Numbered from the stretch's first letter, positions 7,271 through 14,493 are shown. The stretch is 16,740 nucleotides of DNA from Planctomycetaceae bacterium (GCA_020426085.1 JAGQQP010000028.1:1-16740), one strand, 5' to 3'. Numbers and translations: made by a program. The notes: generated by a model not told the origin, from the letters alone.

Positions 7271-7407
7271 TCCGTGGATTTTCTATTGATTTCGGTGGGA
7301 TTTCATTGTTTTCCATGCACAAGGTTCTTTGTTTTAATGACTACTGTCTGATTTCAAATTATTCTCAGATTTTATTTCTGCCTTCGAAATCTCATTTATT
7401 AAAGGTT

Positions 7408-7421
7408 CTGATCGACCGCTG
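7408..7421 (-). promoter_or_regulatory. possible upstream activator site for the sigma-54 promoter
   Basis: On the minus strand this reads CAGCGGTCGATCAG. A 12-of-14 match (CAGCGAGCGATCAG) lies at 9583-9596, upstream of the other strong sigma-54 promoter, and AGCGGTCG recurs at 9553-9560. The distance to the -24 element is about 138 bp, usual for NtrC-type enhancers. The match could be chance given the search space. Confidence 0.28.
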
Positions 7422-7477
7422 AGAAACCGGTATGCTTGACAATCAGTCAGCATTTAGACGAAACACAGCCAGGGAAT

Positions 7478-7520
7478 AAAAAAAGCCCTGCGGCGTACAT
7501 GGTTAGTTCGCCGCAGGGCT
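7478..7520 (-). terminator. strong intrinsic terminator, minus strand
   Basis: AGCCCTGCGGCG (7484-7495) and CGCCGCAGGGCT (7509-7520) form a perfect, GC-rich 12-bp stem with a 13-nt loop. On the minus strand it is followed by a run of seven T (plus-strand A at 7478-7484), the classic Rho-independent form. There is no T run on the plus-strand side. No protein gene on the minus strand lies directly upstream, so it must end a non-coding transcript or act in the leader of the PRC-barrel gene. Confidence 0.85.
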
Positions 7521-7565
7521 GTCATAGGCCTGCTGGTGACCCTGCTCCAGAAGCAGGGGGTAGTT
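7478..7565 (-). ncRNA. candidate small structured RNA ending at the intrinsic terminator
   Basis: The minus strand between a possible promoter (TTGACT at 7594-7599, 16-bp spacer, TACACT at 7572-7577) and the strong terminator would give a transcript of about 88 nt. It contains one hairpin, CCCTGC (7553-7558) with GCAGGG (7540-7545) around a 7-nt loop, then a 19-nt single-stranded linker, then the terminator hairpin. No long ORF fits and no known RNA family was recognised (not 6S, tmRNA, SRP RNA or a common riboswitch). It lies between the divergent PRC-barrel and NtrC-type genes. The alternative is a leader attenuator for the PRC-barrel gene, less likely since that gene has its own sigma-54 promoter downstream of the terminator. 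Confidence 0.5.
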
Positions 7566-7571
7566 ACTTAA

Positions 7572-7599
7572 AGTGTAACGAAGAGCGGTATACAGTCAA
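7572..7599 (-). promoter_or_regulatory. possible sigma-70-type promoter for the small RNA candidate
   Basis: On the minus strand TTGACT (5 of 6 to the -35 consensus) is followed after 16 bp by TACACT (4 of 6 to the -10 consensus). The start would be near 7565. It is supported mainly by its position upstream of the hairpin-terminator unit. Confidence 0.35.
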
Positions 7600-7722
7600 T
7601 CATCCACAACCCGGAAATCAATTTATATTACCTCATTTACAGAGATAGAAACCAGCTTTCAACAGTCTGAGTCGACCTCAAAGAGTCGATTTCTGATTGT
7701 AATTTCAGCTTGAGAAAACCTC

Positions 7723-7749
7723 TTGATCAAGCTTCAATCACGCTATAAT
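7723..7749 (+). promoter_or_regulatory. possible distal promoter of the NtrC-type regulator gene
   Basis: A perfect TATAAT at 7744-7749 is preceded, after a short 15-bp spacer, by TTGATC at 7723-7728. Transcription would give a leader of about 190 nt before the start at 7949. The -10 is good; the -35 and its spacing are weak. Confidence 0.38.
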
Positions 7750-7864
7750 GCCCATTGATTACCTGTTGTTTTTTATTTAGAACGGGAGAACCATTTCGTT
7801 TGAACCGATTTGTGTCACGGCTCATATAGGTAATTGAATCGTCAGTGTTTTCTTTTCAGACTCT

Positions 7865-7893
7865 TTGTAATGCAGAAATCAGCTTGCTAGAAT
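7865..7893 (+). promoter_or_regulatory. likely sigma-70-type promoter of the NtrC-type regulator gene
   Basis: TTGTAA at 7865-7870, an exact 17-bp spacer and TAGAAT at 7888-7893 form a good housekeeping promoter about 55 bp before the ATG at 7949. The start would be near 7900. It suggests that the sigma-54 activator itself is not sigma-54 dependent. Confidence 0.52.
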
Positions 7894-7948
7894 AGCGCAA
7901 TTCTCTAACAGAGATCCTTTCAATAATCGAATCAGTTCGGAATAAATT

Positions 7949-9424
7949 ATGTCTCAGGCATTAGTGGTGGATGATGATCGTACGGTACTCGAAATGGTAC
8001 GTCGATCACTGGAAAAAGTGAATGTCGACGTCATCACGGCTGGTACTGCTGAAGAGGCAATGGAAGCCATTCGAGAGAAGACTCCCGAAGTTGTACTACT
8101 GGATATTATGCTTCCTTCGGTTTCCGGGTTAGATGTATTTCGGGAAATCCATCAACTGGACCGACGCTTACCGGTCGTGTTTATCACGTCATCCAGCGAA
8201 AGTAACCTTGCTATCGAAGCCATGCAGCTGGGGGCGTTTGATTACCTTGCCAAGCCACTTGATCTACCGAAATTGAACCAACTGGTTCAGAAGGCAATTG
8301 AGACTCGGCGGTTAATGAATATCCCGGTTGCTTTACCGGTGGGTAATACAAGATCCAGTAAAGGAGATCAGTTTGTTGGTCGTAGTCCACAAATGCTCGA
8401 GGTCTTTAAGTCGATAGGACGTGTTGCTGCGGAAAACGTCAATGTTCTTATCCGTGGAGAAAGTGGTACTGGTAAAGAACTTGTTGCCAGAGCAATTTAT
8501 CAGCATAGTCCCCGCTCCAAAGACAGTTTTATGGCCGTCAACTGTGCAGCTCTCACGGAAACGCTGCTGGAAAGTGAGCTGTTTGGCTATGAAAAGGGAG
8601 CATTTACAGGTGCAGACCGACAGCGAATCGGAAAATTCGAACAATGTAATGGCGGGACAATCTTTCTCGATGAAGTAGGAGACATGTCCCAATTGACGCA
8701 GGGAAAAGTCTTGCGTCTGTTGCAGGAACAGAGATTCGAACGGGTTGGTGGTAATAAGACGATTGAAACCGACGTCCGTATCATTGCCGCTACGAACCGC
8801 AACCTGGAAGAGATGGTTAAAGCTGGTTCATTCCGTGAAGATTTATTCTACCGACTCAACGGGATGACCATTTCGCTGCCTCCTTTACGTGAACGTGGTG
8901 ATGACATCGCATTACTGGTCGAGCATTATCTGAATGAAGCCTGTTATGAAATGGGGCGTACTGAAACGGAAGGTGTCTCTTCTGAAGCTCTGGAGTTGAT
9001 GATTCAATATCCCTGGCCTGGAAATGTCAGGGAACTTCAAAGCGTGGTTCGGCAGTCTTTATTAAAAAGCACTTCTCCGATTATTGTTCCGTCATTTTTG
9101 CCAGACGAGTTATCCAGAAGGTTCAATACGCAGGCTGTCTCCCTGGAATCACATAGTGATATTTCCGGTGATGATGATTTGCCCTTAGCTGATCTACGTT
9201 TATTTGTGGATCAGCGTCTCGCGGAACAATCAACAGATCTTTATAGCGAAACGCTGGAAGCCATGGAACGCTATCTGTTGACACGGGTCTTGAATGAAAC
9301 AGGGGGTAATCAGACTCGCGCTGCAGAAATTCTTGGCATCACTCGCGGCAAGATCCGCGACCGCATTGCACAGTTTGGCATCTCTCTTGAAAAAACTGTC
9401 AGTATTGAAGATGACTCGGCTTAG
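7949..9424 (+). CDS. NtrC-family sigma-54-dependent response regulator
   Basis: This 491-residue protein has three domains. The receiver (about 3-118) has the acidic cluster VVDDD, phospho-acceptor D52 (LLDIMLP), T80 and K102 (LAKPL), all intact. The AAA+ sigma-54 interaction domain (about 142-310 and its lid) has Walker A GESGTGKE (170-177), the sigma-54-contact motif GAFTGA (217-222), Walker B GGTIFLDE (235-242) and the arginine-finger region FREDLFYRL. The C-terminal Fis-type helix-turn-helix (about 445-480) contains NQTRAAEILGITRGKIRDRI. It should bind upstream sites, oligomerise when phosphorylated and use ATP to open sigma-54 promoters. The ribosome site is weak (CGGAA). A strong sigma-54 promoter lies 287 bp past its stop and another 680 bp before its start, so local targets are likely. 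No kinase is adjacent; the hybrid kinase 1.3 kb downstream is the nearest candidate partner. Confidence 0.96.
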   Translation: MSQALVVDDDRTVLEMVRRSLEKVNVDVITAGTAEEAMEAIREKTPEVVLLDIMLPSVSGLDVFREIHQLDRRLPVVFITSSSESNLAIEAMQLGAFDYLAKPLDLPKLNQLVQKAIETRRLMNIPVALPVGNTRSSKGDQFVGRSPQMLEVFKSIGRVAAENVNVLIRGESGTGKELVARAIYQHSPRSKDSFMAVNCAALTETLLESELFGYEKGAFTGADRQRIGKFEQCNGGTIFLDEVGDMSQLTQGKVLRLLQEQRFERVGGNKTIETDVRIIAATNRNLEEMVKAGSFREDLFYRLNGMTISLPPLRERGDDIALLVEHYLNEACYEMGRTETEGVSSEALELMIQYPWPGNVRELQSVVRQSLLKSTSPIIVPSFLPDELSRRFNTQAVSLESHSDISGDDDLPLADLRLFVDQRLAEQSTDLYSETLEAMERYLLTRVLNETGGNQTRAAEILGITRGKIRDRIAQFGISLEKTVSIEDDSA

Positions 9425-9710
9425 TCATTCTTAATAACATATTGGCCGTCAAGCAGAAACTGCGATTACTCTTCTGTAATGGTAGTCCCCACCATTCCTG
9501 TATTTTCTGATACAGCTCCAAGTCAGAAAGCCACTTCCAAGTCAGGGCGAAAAGCGGTCGCTTAACGCGCAAACGAACTTCCCAGCGAGCGATCAGCAAT
9601 CGATCATTCACAATATCACAGTGAAATATAATTCATCTCCGGATTTTGTCGAAGTTCCAACATCCTTTCTTATAAAGCCTTATGTCAATCTGTTGGGTTG
9701 GCGTTTCAAC
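9425..9710 (+). other. intergenic region with possible activator sites
   Basis: This stretch between the NtrC-type gene and the sigma-54 promoter has no convincing gene. It contains AGCGGTCG (9553-9560) and CAGCGAGCGATCAG (9583-9596), the two starting 31 bp apart, about three helical turns. Both are 115-160 bp upstream of the sigma-54 promoter, as expected for enhancer sites. A weak AATGGT/ACCATT hairpin near 9478-9496 might end the regulator transcript but lacks a T run. Confidence 0.35.
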
Positions 9711-9726
9711 TTGGCACAGCGATTGC
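9711..9726 (+). promoter_or_regulatory. sigma-54 (-24/-12) promoter upstream of the DUF1328 gene
   Basis: The sequence TTGGCACAGCGATTGC matches TTGGCACGNNNNTTGC at every conserved base except one, with exact GG-to-GC spacing. Transcription would begin near 9738. It is on the plus strand directly downstream of a gene for a sigma-54 activator and in front of the DUF1328 gene. Confidence 0.82.
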
Positions 9727-9732
9727 GATGTT

Positions 9733-9886
9733 ATCAATCATCGCAGCAATGTGATTGATATTGAAACATGCAAATCGAATGAGCCAGGGGCATTCCTGGT
9801 CGGCTGGTTGAATTGAAACTCAATACTACCAGCCGAATCGGAATCGAAAACCCGGTATCCCAGGGATTTCCATCCCGCTTATTGAA
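9733..9886 (+). promoter_or_regulatory. long hairpin-rich leader of the DUF1328 gene
   Basis: The leader of about 160 nt holds successive inverted repeats: ATCAATC (9733-9739) with GATTGAT (9753-9759), CCAGG/CCTGG (9784-9799), TCGGCTGGT (9800-9808) with ACCAGCCGA (9828-9836), and GGGAT/ATCCC just before the ribosome region. The first overlaps the predicted transcription start and could be an operator. The rest suggest RNA structure with a regulatory role. No known riboswitch family was recognised. Confidence 0.42.
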
Positions 9887-9897
9887 AGGGTAGCACA

Positions 9898-10065
9898 ATG
9901 TTGAGTTGGGCATTAATGTTTTTAGTAATTGCACTGGTAGCAGGTCTTTTTGGTTTTGGTCTGGTCGGAGGTATGGCCTATGGTGCAGCAAAGATCTGCT
10001 TTTTTATCTTCCTCGTTTTAGCAGTCATCAGCCTGCTGACTGGAAGAAGAATTCCTACAGAATAA
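9898..10065 (+). CDS. DUF1328 family small membrane protein
   Basis: This 55-residue protein has two membrane helices (about 2-25 and 31-48) and the family pattern [20 protein letters not shown], then [20 protein letters not shown] and a short polar tail ending GRRIPTE. It matches DUF1328 (PF07043; YtjA-like in Escherichia coli), small inner-membrane proteins of unknown function that are often near stress genes. AAAGGG shortly upstream supplies a ribosome site. A sigma-54 promoter about 170 bp upstream and a long structured leader suggest tight, activator-dependent expression. A stem-loop lies 50 bp downstream of the stop, before the next gene on the same strand. Confidence 0.92.
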   Translation: MLSWALMFLVIALVAGLFGFGLVGGMAYGAAKICFFIFLVLAVISLLTGRRIPTE

Positions 10066-10109
10066 GCTTTTGAATAAAGTCACATTTACTTGATTCAAAA
10101 CTGCTGGGA

Positions 10110-10119
10110 TGATCGACCG
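10110..10119 (-). promoter_or_regulatory. further copy of the candidate activator motif
   Basis: TGATCGACCG here is identical over 10 bases to 7409-7418, inside the candidate activator site of the PRC-barrel promoter. It overlaps the base of the hairpin at 10115-10146, so its meaning is unclear. Confidence 0.2.
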
Positions 10120-10146
10120 ACGGCGCTCAAATGGGCGTCGTCGGTC
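10115..10146 (+). terminator. 14-bp stem-loop after the DUF1328 gene
   Basis: Positions 10115-10128 and 10133-10146 pair along 14 bases as RNA (two G-U pairs) around an AAAU loop. It sits between the DUF1328 stop and the next start. The tail (CGATTTATC) is only weakly T-rich, so it may terminate inefficiently, or act as a 3' stabiliser that lets the upstream gene be expressed at a higher level. Confidence 0.5.
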
Positions 10147-10195
10147 CGATTTATCATATCATCGCAGTGAAGAGGCATTTTATTGGAGAAGACCG

Positions 10196-10492
10196 ATGCA
10201 AAACGTAACTATTGTCATTCTGATCATAGTGGCAATTATCGCTATGGTATTAGGTGGTTGGATTTCGTTTGCAGACATGGATGACAGTGCAACCATGACG
10301 TTCCATAAAAGTGAAGTGAAAAAGGATACAGAGCAGGCTGTCAAAAAAGGAGAGGAGTTAGTTAAAGATGCAGCCAGAGAGGGAAGAAAGTTGATCGACA
10401 ATACTGAAGATGCGGTAGATTCTGATGAACCTGCTGAAGAAGAAGCAGATTTCGAGCCTGAACAATCAGAAGTTTTAGAAACTCCCAGATGA
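10196..10492 (+). CDS. single-span membrane protein of unknown function
   Basis: This 98-residue protein has one N-terminal membrane helix (about 4-24: IVILIIVAIIAMVLGGWISF) followed by a strongly charged soluble part. That part has a lysine/glutamate-rich amphipathic helix (EVKKDTEQAVKKGEELVKDA) and an acidic, low-complexity C-terminus (DEPAEEEADFEPEQSE). The topology suggests a membrane anchor with an exposed helical tail. The start at 10196 is preferred over an upstream in-frame ATG at 10109, because GGAGA lies at 10185-10189 and the upstream part encodes a basic, arginine-rich stretch that overlaps the hairpin. It is 130 bp after DUF1328 on the same strand and may share its sigma-54 promoter. 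The family is not recognised; similar short planctomycete proteins probably exist. Confidence 0.72.
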   Translation: MQNVTIVILIIVAIIAMVLGGWISFADMDDSATMTFHKSEVKKDTEQAVKKGEELVKDAAREGRKLIDNTEDAVDSDEPAEEEADFEPEQSEVLETPR

Positions 10493-10723
10493 TGTAACCA
10501 ATATGATGATGAAACAAGTATTTTGAAGTTGTGTCCGAGATGTGCGATGCTGGGATTCCTTCCATTTCATAGCGATATTAGTAACACTATCCCCTCTACA
10601 GAGTTCCTGCTCTCATCCGGTAGTCGTGGAAAAAACAATTCCATTCTGTTAAATTACTGTCATTCTCCCTTCAGCGTTATCACAAAGTTTTTCTAATCTT
10701 TTTCCAGTCGGGCACGAAAACGA

Positions 10724-13700
10724 ATGGGACTCTCTTCGAATCCAGAATTCCCCAACAATGCCTTATGGGCTTCCGATGACCGGTTGCAGACAATTGTCGA
10801 TTCCGCGATGGATGCCATCATAACCATGAACATTGATGGTTATGTTCTGGACTGGAATCGACGAGCCGAAGAAATATTTGGCTGGTCCAGAGATGAAGCA
10901 ACTGGAAGTTCTGTCTCAGAATTAATCATCCCACCTCAATACCTCAATCAGCATCAGGATGGACTTCGGCAGTTCAAAGCTACCGGGAAAGGGAGGTTGA
11001 TCAATAATAAGGTGGAATTGACGGCGCTCCGCAGGAATGGGCATGAATTCCCGATCGAAATGATCATCACACAAATTGAATGGCATGGGCAGGTTATTTT
11101 CAATGCTTTTGTTCGAGACGTTTCAGACAGGAAAGAAGCCGAACAGCTGATTGCCCGTGAGAAACTTGAGGCCGCATTATTACAACAGGCGAGTTTTTCA
11201 TCGTCTACCAGCGATGCGCTCGAGGATGCATTACGAATCTGTGTAGCCAATCTGGGAGACATTTCAGGTTGGCCCGTTGGTCATGCTTACCTGCTGAACC
11301 AGGGAGGAAATCGTCTGGTCTCATCGCGAATCTGGCATCTGGCAAATCGAGACCACTTTCTGGATTTACGCGATGAATCTGAGAAGCAGACATTCATGCG
11401 TGGTGAAGATCTTCCCGGTTATGTCTGGAGTCGAGGCGAACCTGTCTGGGTCACGGACTTTGAACATGAAGAGATCATCAATCAGAAAAGAGACTTTGCA
11501 GCGTTTGGTATTCGGTCGGCTTTTGCATTTCCTGTAAAACTTGACGGGAATGTCATTGCTGTGGTCGAGTTCTTAAATACAAGACTCATTTCACCTGATC
11601 TGAATCTATTGGCGTTATCACGCGGGGTGAGTAATCTGATCAGGCATGTCATCGAACGAGTTCAATGGCAGGAAGAACGTACCAGGCTGGCCGCCATCGT
11701 TGATTCTTCAGGGGATGCGATTCTTGGAAAAGCTCCTGATGGTACGATCACTTCCTGGAATAATGGAGCCGAAGTGATTTACGGTTGGCTGGAAGAAGAA
11801 GTCATCGGAGAGACCGTATCGATTCTTCTGCCTCCAGGGATGGCCCGTGAAGAATCTGAAATACTAGAAGCGATGAAAACGGGACGCAGGCTGGATCAGT
11901 TTCAGACGCGGCGCATGCGGAAAGATGGAACTATAATCGATGTAGCCATTACCGTTTCTCCCATTCGCGGGATGGATCATCAGGTTGTCGGGTCATCAAG
12001 TATTGAAAGAGATATCACTGCCCGACGTCGTCGTGAAGAGGAACTCAGCAAAGCCAAGGATGAAGCCGAACAGGCTACACGGACTCAAGGCGAATTTCTG
12101 GCCAATGTCAGCCACGAACTCCGCACCCCTATGAATGCGATTCTGGGGATGCTGGAATTGACTTTACAGGAAGATCTGACACCACTCAAACGGGATTATC
12201 TACAGACAGCAAAAGATTCGGCAGACTCACTACTTTTGCTGGTTAATGATATTCTGGATTTTTCCCGATTGGAGGCAGGGCGTTTTGAATTGGAACCGGT
12301 ACCATTCAACTTGCGGATCATGCTCGACGAAGCAGTGAAAACACTTTCGCTGCGCGCCTGTGAGAAAGGTCTGGAATTAATCTGCCGAATCGATAAAAGA
12401 GTGCCGATCCAGGTTCTGGGTGACCCGGTTCGCCTGCGTCAGATTCTGACAAATCTGGCTGGCAATGCGATTAAATTCACAGAACAGGGGGAAGTGGTTG
12501 TTGATGTCAAAGTGAAAGAGCCTTCTGTCGAAAAAAACGGAGGTTCCAATGAACAACGATCTGACAAGCCACTTCCCAGGCTTCAACCGGGAGAAATACC
12601 CCTGCTGGAATTCAGCGTTTCTGATACAGGGATTGGAATTGCTGCGGAAGATCAGAAACGCATCTTTGCTCCGTTCGCACAAGCGGATGCATCGACAACG
12701 CGGCACTATTCTGGCACGGGCCTGGGACTGGCAATATGTCACGAGCTGATTGGCTTAATGGAAGGAGAAATGCACTTATCCAGTGAACCGGGAAAAGGGA
12801 GCTGCTTCTCTTTTCGGGTCAGTCTGCCGGTAGCTGAACCGGAAGATTCCGAGATGGAGAAAGAAGAATCGTCAGTGTCTGAATTACGTGATCTACCGGT
12901 GCTGGTGGTGGATGATAATCAGACGAATCGAGTGATTCTTGAAGAAATGCTGTCAAACTGGTCCATGTCTCCGACACCGGTTGACTCGGCACAGGAAGCA
13001 CTAAACCAGCTCTCTGCACTCAGCGATAAAGAGAAGCCTTATCCACTGGTGATTGTGGATGCCCTGATGCCGGAAACGGACGGCTTCATGCTGCTGGAAC
13101 AGGCGCGGGAAGAAGGGCTGCTAGATTCCGCGACAATTCTGATGCTGTCTTCTGCCGATCACCAGATTTTCAGCGAACGATGCCAGGGACTTGATATTTC
13201 CGCATTTCTGGAAAAACCAGTATCACAATCTGATCTGCTGGATGCTATCATGACTGCCCTGAAAGGACCACAACTGGAAAGTTCCAGTGTGTCCCAAATC
13301 AGAGAATCAAAACAGACTTTGAGAGTGCTGGTGGCTGAAGATACTCCAGCGAACCAGAAAGTGATTTCCGCAATCCTCAAGAAGCGGGGACATCAGTGTG
13401 TCATCGCCGATAATGGTCGTGAAGCGGTTGATTATCTGAGAAATGAGTCATTTGATGTCGTACTGATGGACGTGCAGATGCCAACGATGGATGGTCTGCA
13501 GGCAACTACTATGATCCGCGAGAACGAATATGGATCGGGTGAGCACACTCCCATCATTGCCATGACGGCGTATGCAATGCGCGGGGATCGTGATAAATGT
13601 ATTGCTGCTGGCATGGATAGCTATATCTCTAAACCCATCGATGCTCAAAAACTGATTCTGATACTGGAGCGACTGGCAATGCGTCATCAAAAGAACAACT

Positions 13701-14146
13701 TACCCGGGAATAGTCCTGCAGGTTCAAAACTCTCCCCTCAAGAATCAGCAAATGAAGAGTTACAGAAAACATCCGAATCGAATCAATCATCTGTAAATCA
13801 CAGTCCAGTCATGGATATGCGAGCCGCGCTCAAACGAGTTGGTGATGATGTTAATATTCTCAACGATATGGTCGACTTCTTTTTTGAAGATGCCCCTGGT
13901 CTTCTGAAAGAAATCAATGATCAGTCCGTTGCCGGAGATGCGGAAGAACTGACGCGGGCAGCTCACAGTTTGAAAGGGCTCTGTGCCAATTTTAATGCCT
14001 ATCCAGCTGTGGAAGCGGCAAAAAAAATTGAAGAGTTTGGACGCGAGGGAAAGCTGAGGGAAGTACCTGCTGCGATTCCCGAACTTGAGTCGGAATTCAC
14101 TCGACTTAATGAACAGCTCTGCGCATGGAAGTCTGAGAATTCCTGA
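10724..14146 (+). CDS. hybrid histidine kinase, PAS-GAF-PAS-HisKA-HATPase-REC-REC-HPt
   Basis: This 1140-residue protein is a complete phosphorelay on one chain. Domain order: PAS (about 18-140), GAF (about 160-310), PAS (about 322-437), HisKA with phospho-acceptor H464 (ANVSHELRTPMNAILG), HATPase (N-box N581, G1 DTGIGI from D634, G2 GTGLGLA from G664), receiver 1 (about 723-845, D779 in VDALMP), receiver 2 (about 865-985, D916 in LMDVQMP) and HPt (about 1030-1130, H1081 in AAHSLKG). No membrane segment was seen, so it senses a cytoplasmic cue. PAS and GAF domains can bind small ligands, haem or flavin, but no cofactor residue can be assigned. All kinase and relay residues look intact. The ribosome site before 10724 is weak. 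The HPt should pass phosphate to a separate regulator; the NtrC-type protein upstream is the nearest candidate. It resembles BarA-type kinases in layout. Confidence 0.95.
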   Translation: MGLSSNPEFPNNALWASDDRLQTIVDSAMDAIITMNIDGYVLDWNRRAEEIFGWSRDEATGSSVSELIIPPQYLNQHQDGLRQFKATGKGRLINNKVELTALRRNGHEFPIEMIITQIEWHGQVIFNAFVRDVSDRKEAEQLIAREKLEAALLQQASFSSSTSDALEDALRICVANLGDISGWPVGHAYLLNQGGNRLVSSRIWHLANRDHFLDLRDESEKQTFMRGEDLPGYVWSRGEPVWVTDFEHEEIINQKRDFAAFGIRSAFAFPVKLDGNVIAVVEFLNTRLISPDLNLLALSRGVSNLIRHVIERVQWQEERTRLAAIVDSSGDAILGKAPDGTITSWNNGAEVIYGWLEEEVIGETVSILLPPGMAREESEILEAMKTGRRLDQFQTRRMRKDGTIIDVAITVSPIRGMDHQVVGSSSIERDITARRRREEELSKAKDEAEQATRTQGEFLANVSHELRTPMNAILGMLELTLQEDLTPLKRDYLQTAKDSADSLLLLVNDILDFSRLEAGRFELEPVPFNLRIMLDEAVKTLSLRACEKGLELICRIDKRVPIQVLGDPVRLRQILTNLAGNAIKFTEQGEVVVDVKVKEPSVEKNGGSNEQRSDKPLPRLQPGEIPLLEFSVSDTGIGIAAEDQKRIFAPFAQADASTTRHYSGTGLGLAICHELIGLMEGEMHLSSEPGKGSCFSFRVSLPVAEPEDSEMEKEESSVSELRDLPVLVVDDNQTNRVILEEMLSNWSMSPTPVDSAQEALNQLSALSDKEKPYPLVIVDALMPETDGFMLLEQAREEGLLDSATILMLSSADHQIFSERCQGLDISAFLEKPVSQSDLLDAIMTALKGPQLESSSVSQIRESKQTLRVLVAEDTPANQKVISAILKKRGHQCVIADNGREAVDYLRNESFDVVLMDVQMPTMDGLQATTMIRENEYGSGEHTPIIAMTAYAMRGDRDKCIAAGMDSYISKPIDAQKLILILERLAMRHQKNNLPGNSPAGSKLSPQESANEELQKTSESNQSSVNHSPVMDMRAALKRVGDDVNILNDMVDFFFEDAPGLLKEINDQSVAGDAEELTRAAHSLKGLCANFNAYPAVEAAKKIEEFGREGKLREVPAAIPELESEFTRLNEQLCAWKSENS

Positions 14147-14153
14147 TCTAAAG

Positions 14154-14199
14154 AGACTCTGGTTGAACTTTTCAGGCCAGAAATATCTCTCCAGAGTCT
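14154..14199 (+). terminator. possible terminator stem after the hybrid kinase gene
   Basis: AGACTCTGG (14154-14162) pairs exactly with CCAGAGTCT (14191-14199), starting 8 bp after the kinase stop. The loop is 28 nt and no clear T run follows, so it may be a 3'-end stem and not a true Rho-independent terminator. Confidence 0.35.
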
Positions 14200-14338
14200 T
14201 CCTGGACTGCTGGCTCCGCATTCAAACTGGTCGCACTGCTGCCAGGATCGCATTGAATTTCCAGTTTTCTCTCCTGAATTTACGGCATATAACCCCTGTT
14301 TTTAAGGGTGTACAGATTGTGTTCACATGGCTGAGAGT

Positions 14339-14354
14339 TTGGTATGGGATGTGC
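14339..14354 (+). promoter_or_regulatory. weak candidate sigma-54 promoter upstream of the YqaE-like gene
   Basis: TTGGTATGGGATGTGC keeps the invariant GG and GC at exact spacing and matches 9 of 12 conserved bases of TTGGCACGNNNNTTGC, but TTGGTAT departs at two positions of the -24 box. It would give a leader of about 128 nt. Similar scores occur by chance in a window of this size. Confidence 0.3.
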
Positions 14355-14493
14355 TTTCTATTTTCCTGAGTCAATTTGAAATGTTTGATCCGGAAACGAA
14401 TTCGGATCGTTTACAGAACTATTGAGAAATCAGTGACCGTTTCAAATGGCATTATAACAGATTGCATTAAGCAATTCAGAAAGGAAATAGACA

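Larger units (their letters stand above)
14147..14493 (+). other. intergenic region before the YqaE-like gene
   Basis: The 347 bp between the hybrid kinase and YqaE-like genes hold the stem at 14154-14199 and a weak sigma-54-like site at 14339-14354. Frames that read through here encode no recognisable protein. AAGGAA at 14481-14486 is the ribosome site of the next gene. Confidence 0.5.

Noticed and set aside
7217..7322. Upstream start for the double PRC-barrel gene at 7322
   Set aside because: The extra 35 residues do not belong to the PRC fold, lack a ribosome site and lie across the sigma-54 promoter.
7436..7648. 70-residue plus-strand ORF
   Set aside because: It spans the perfect terminator stem and the small RNA candidate, has no ribosome site and no recognisable protein sequence.
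9399..9611. 70-residue minus-strand ORF after the NtrC-type gene
   Set aside because: No ribosome site, overlap with the end of a certain gene, and it covers the candidate activator sites.
10109..10195. Upstream start at 10109 for the single-span membrane protein
   Set aside because: It overlaps a 14-bp stem-loop and lacks a ribosome site, while 10196 has GGAGA and begins right before the membrane helix.
10730..10745. TTCGAATCC, resembling a tRNA T-loop
   Set aside because: It lies within the first codons of the hybrid kinase and no cloverleaf arms surround it.
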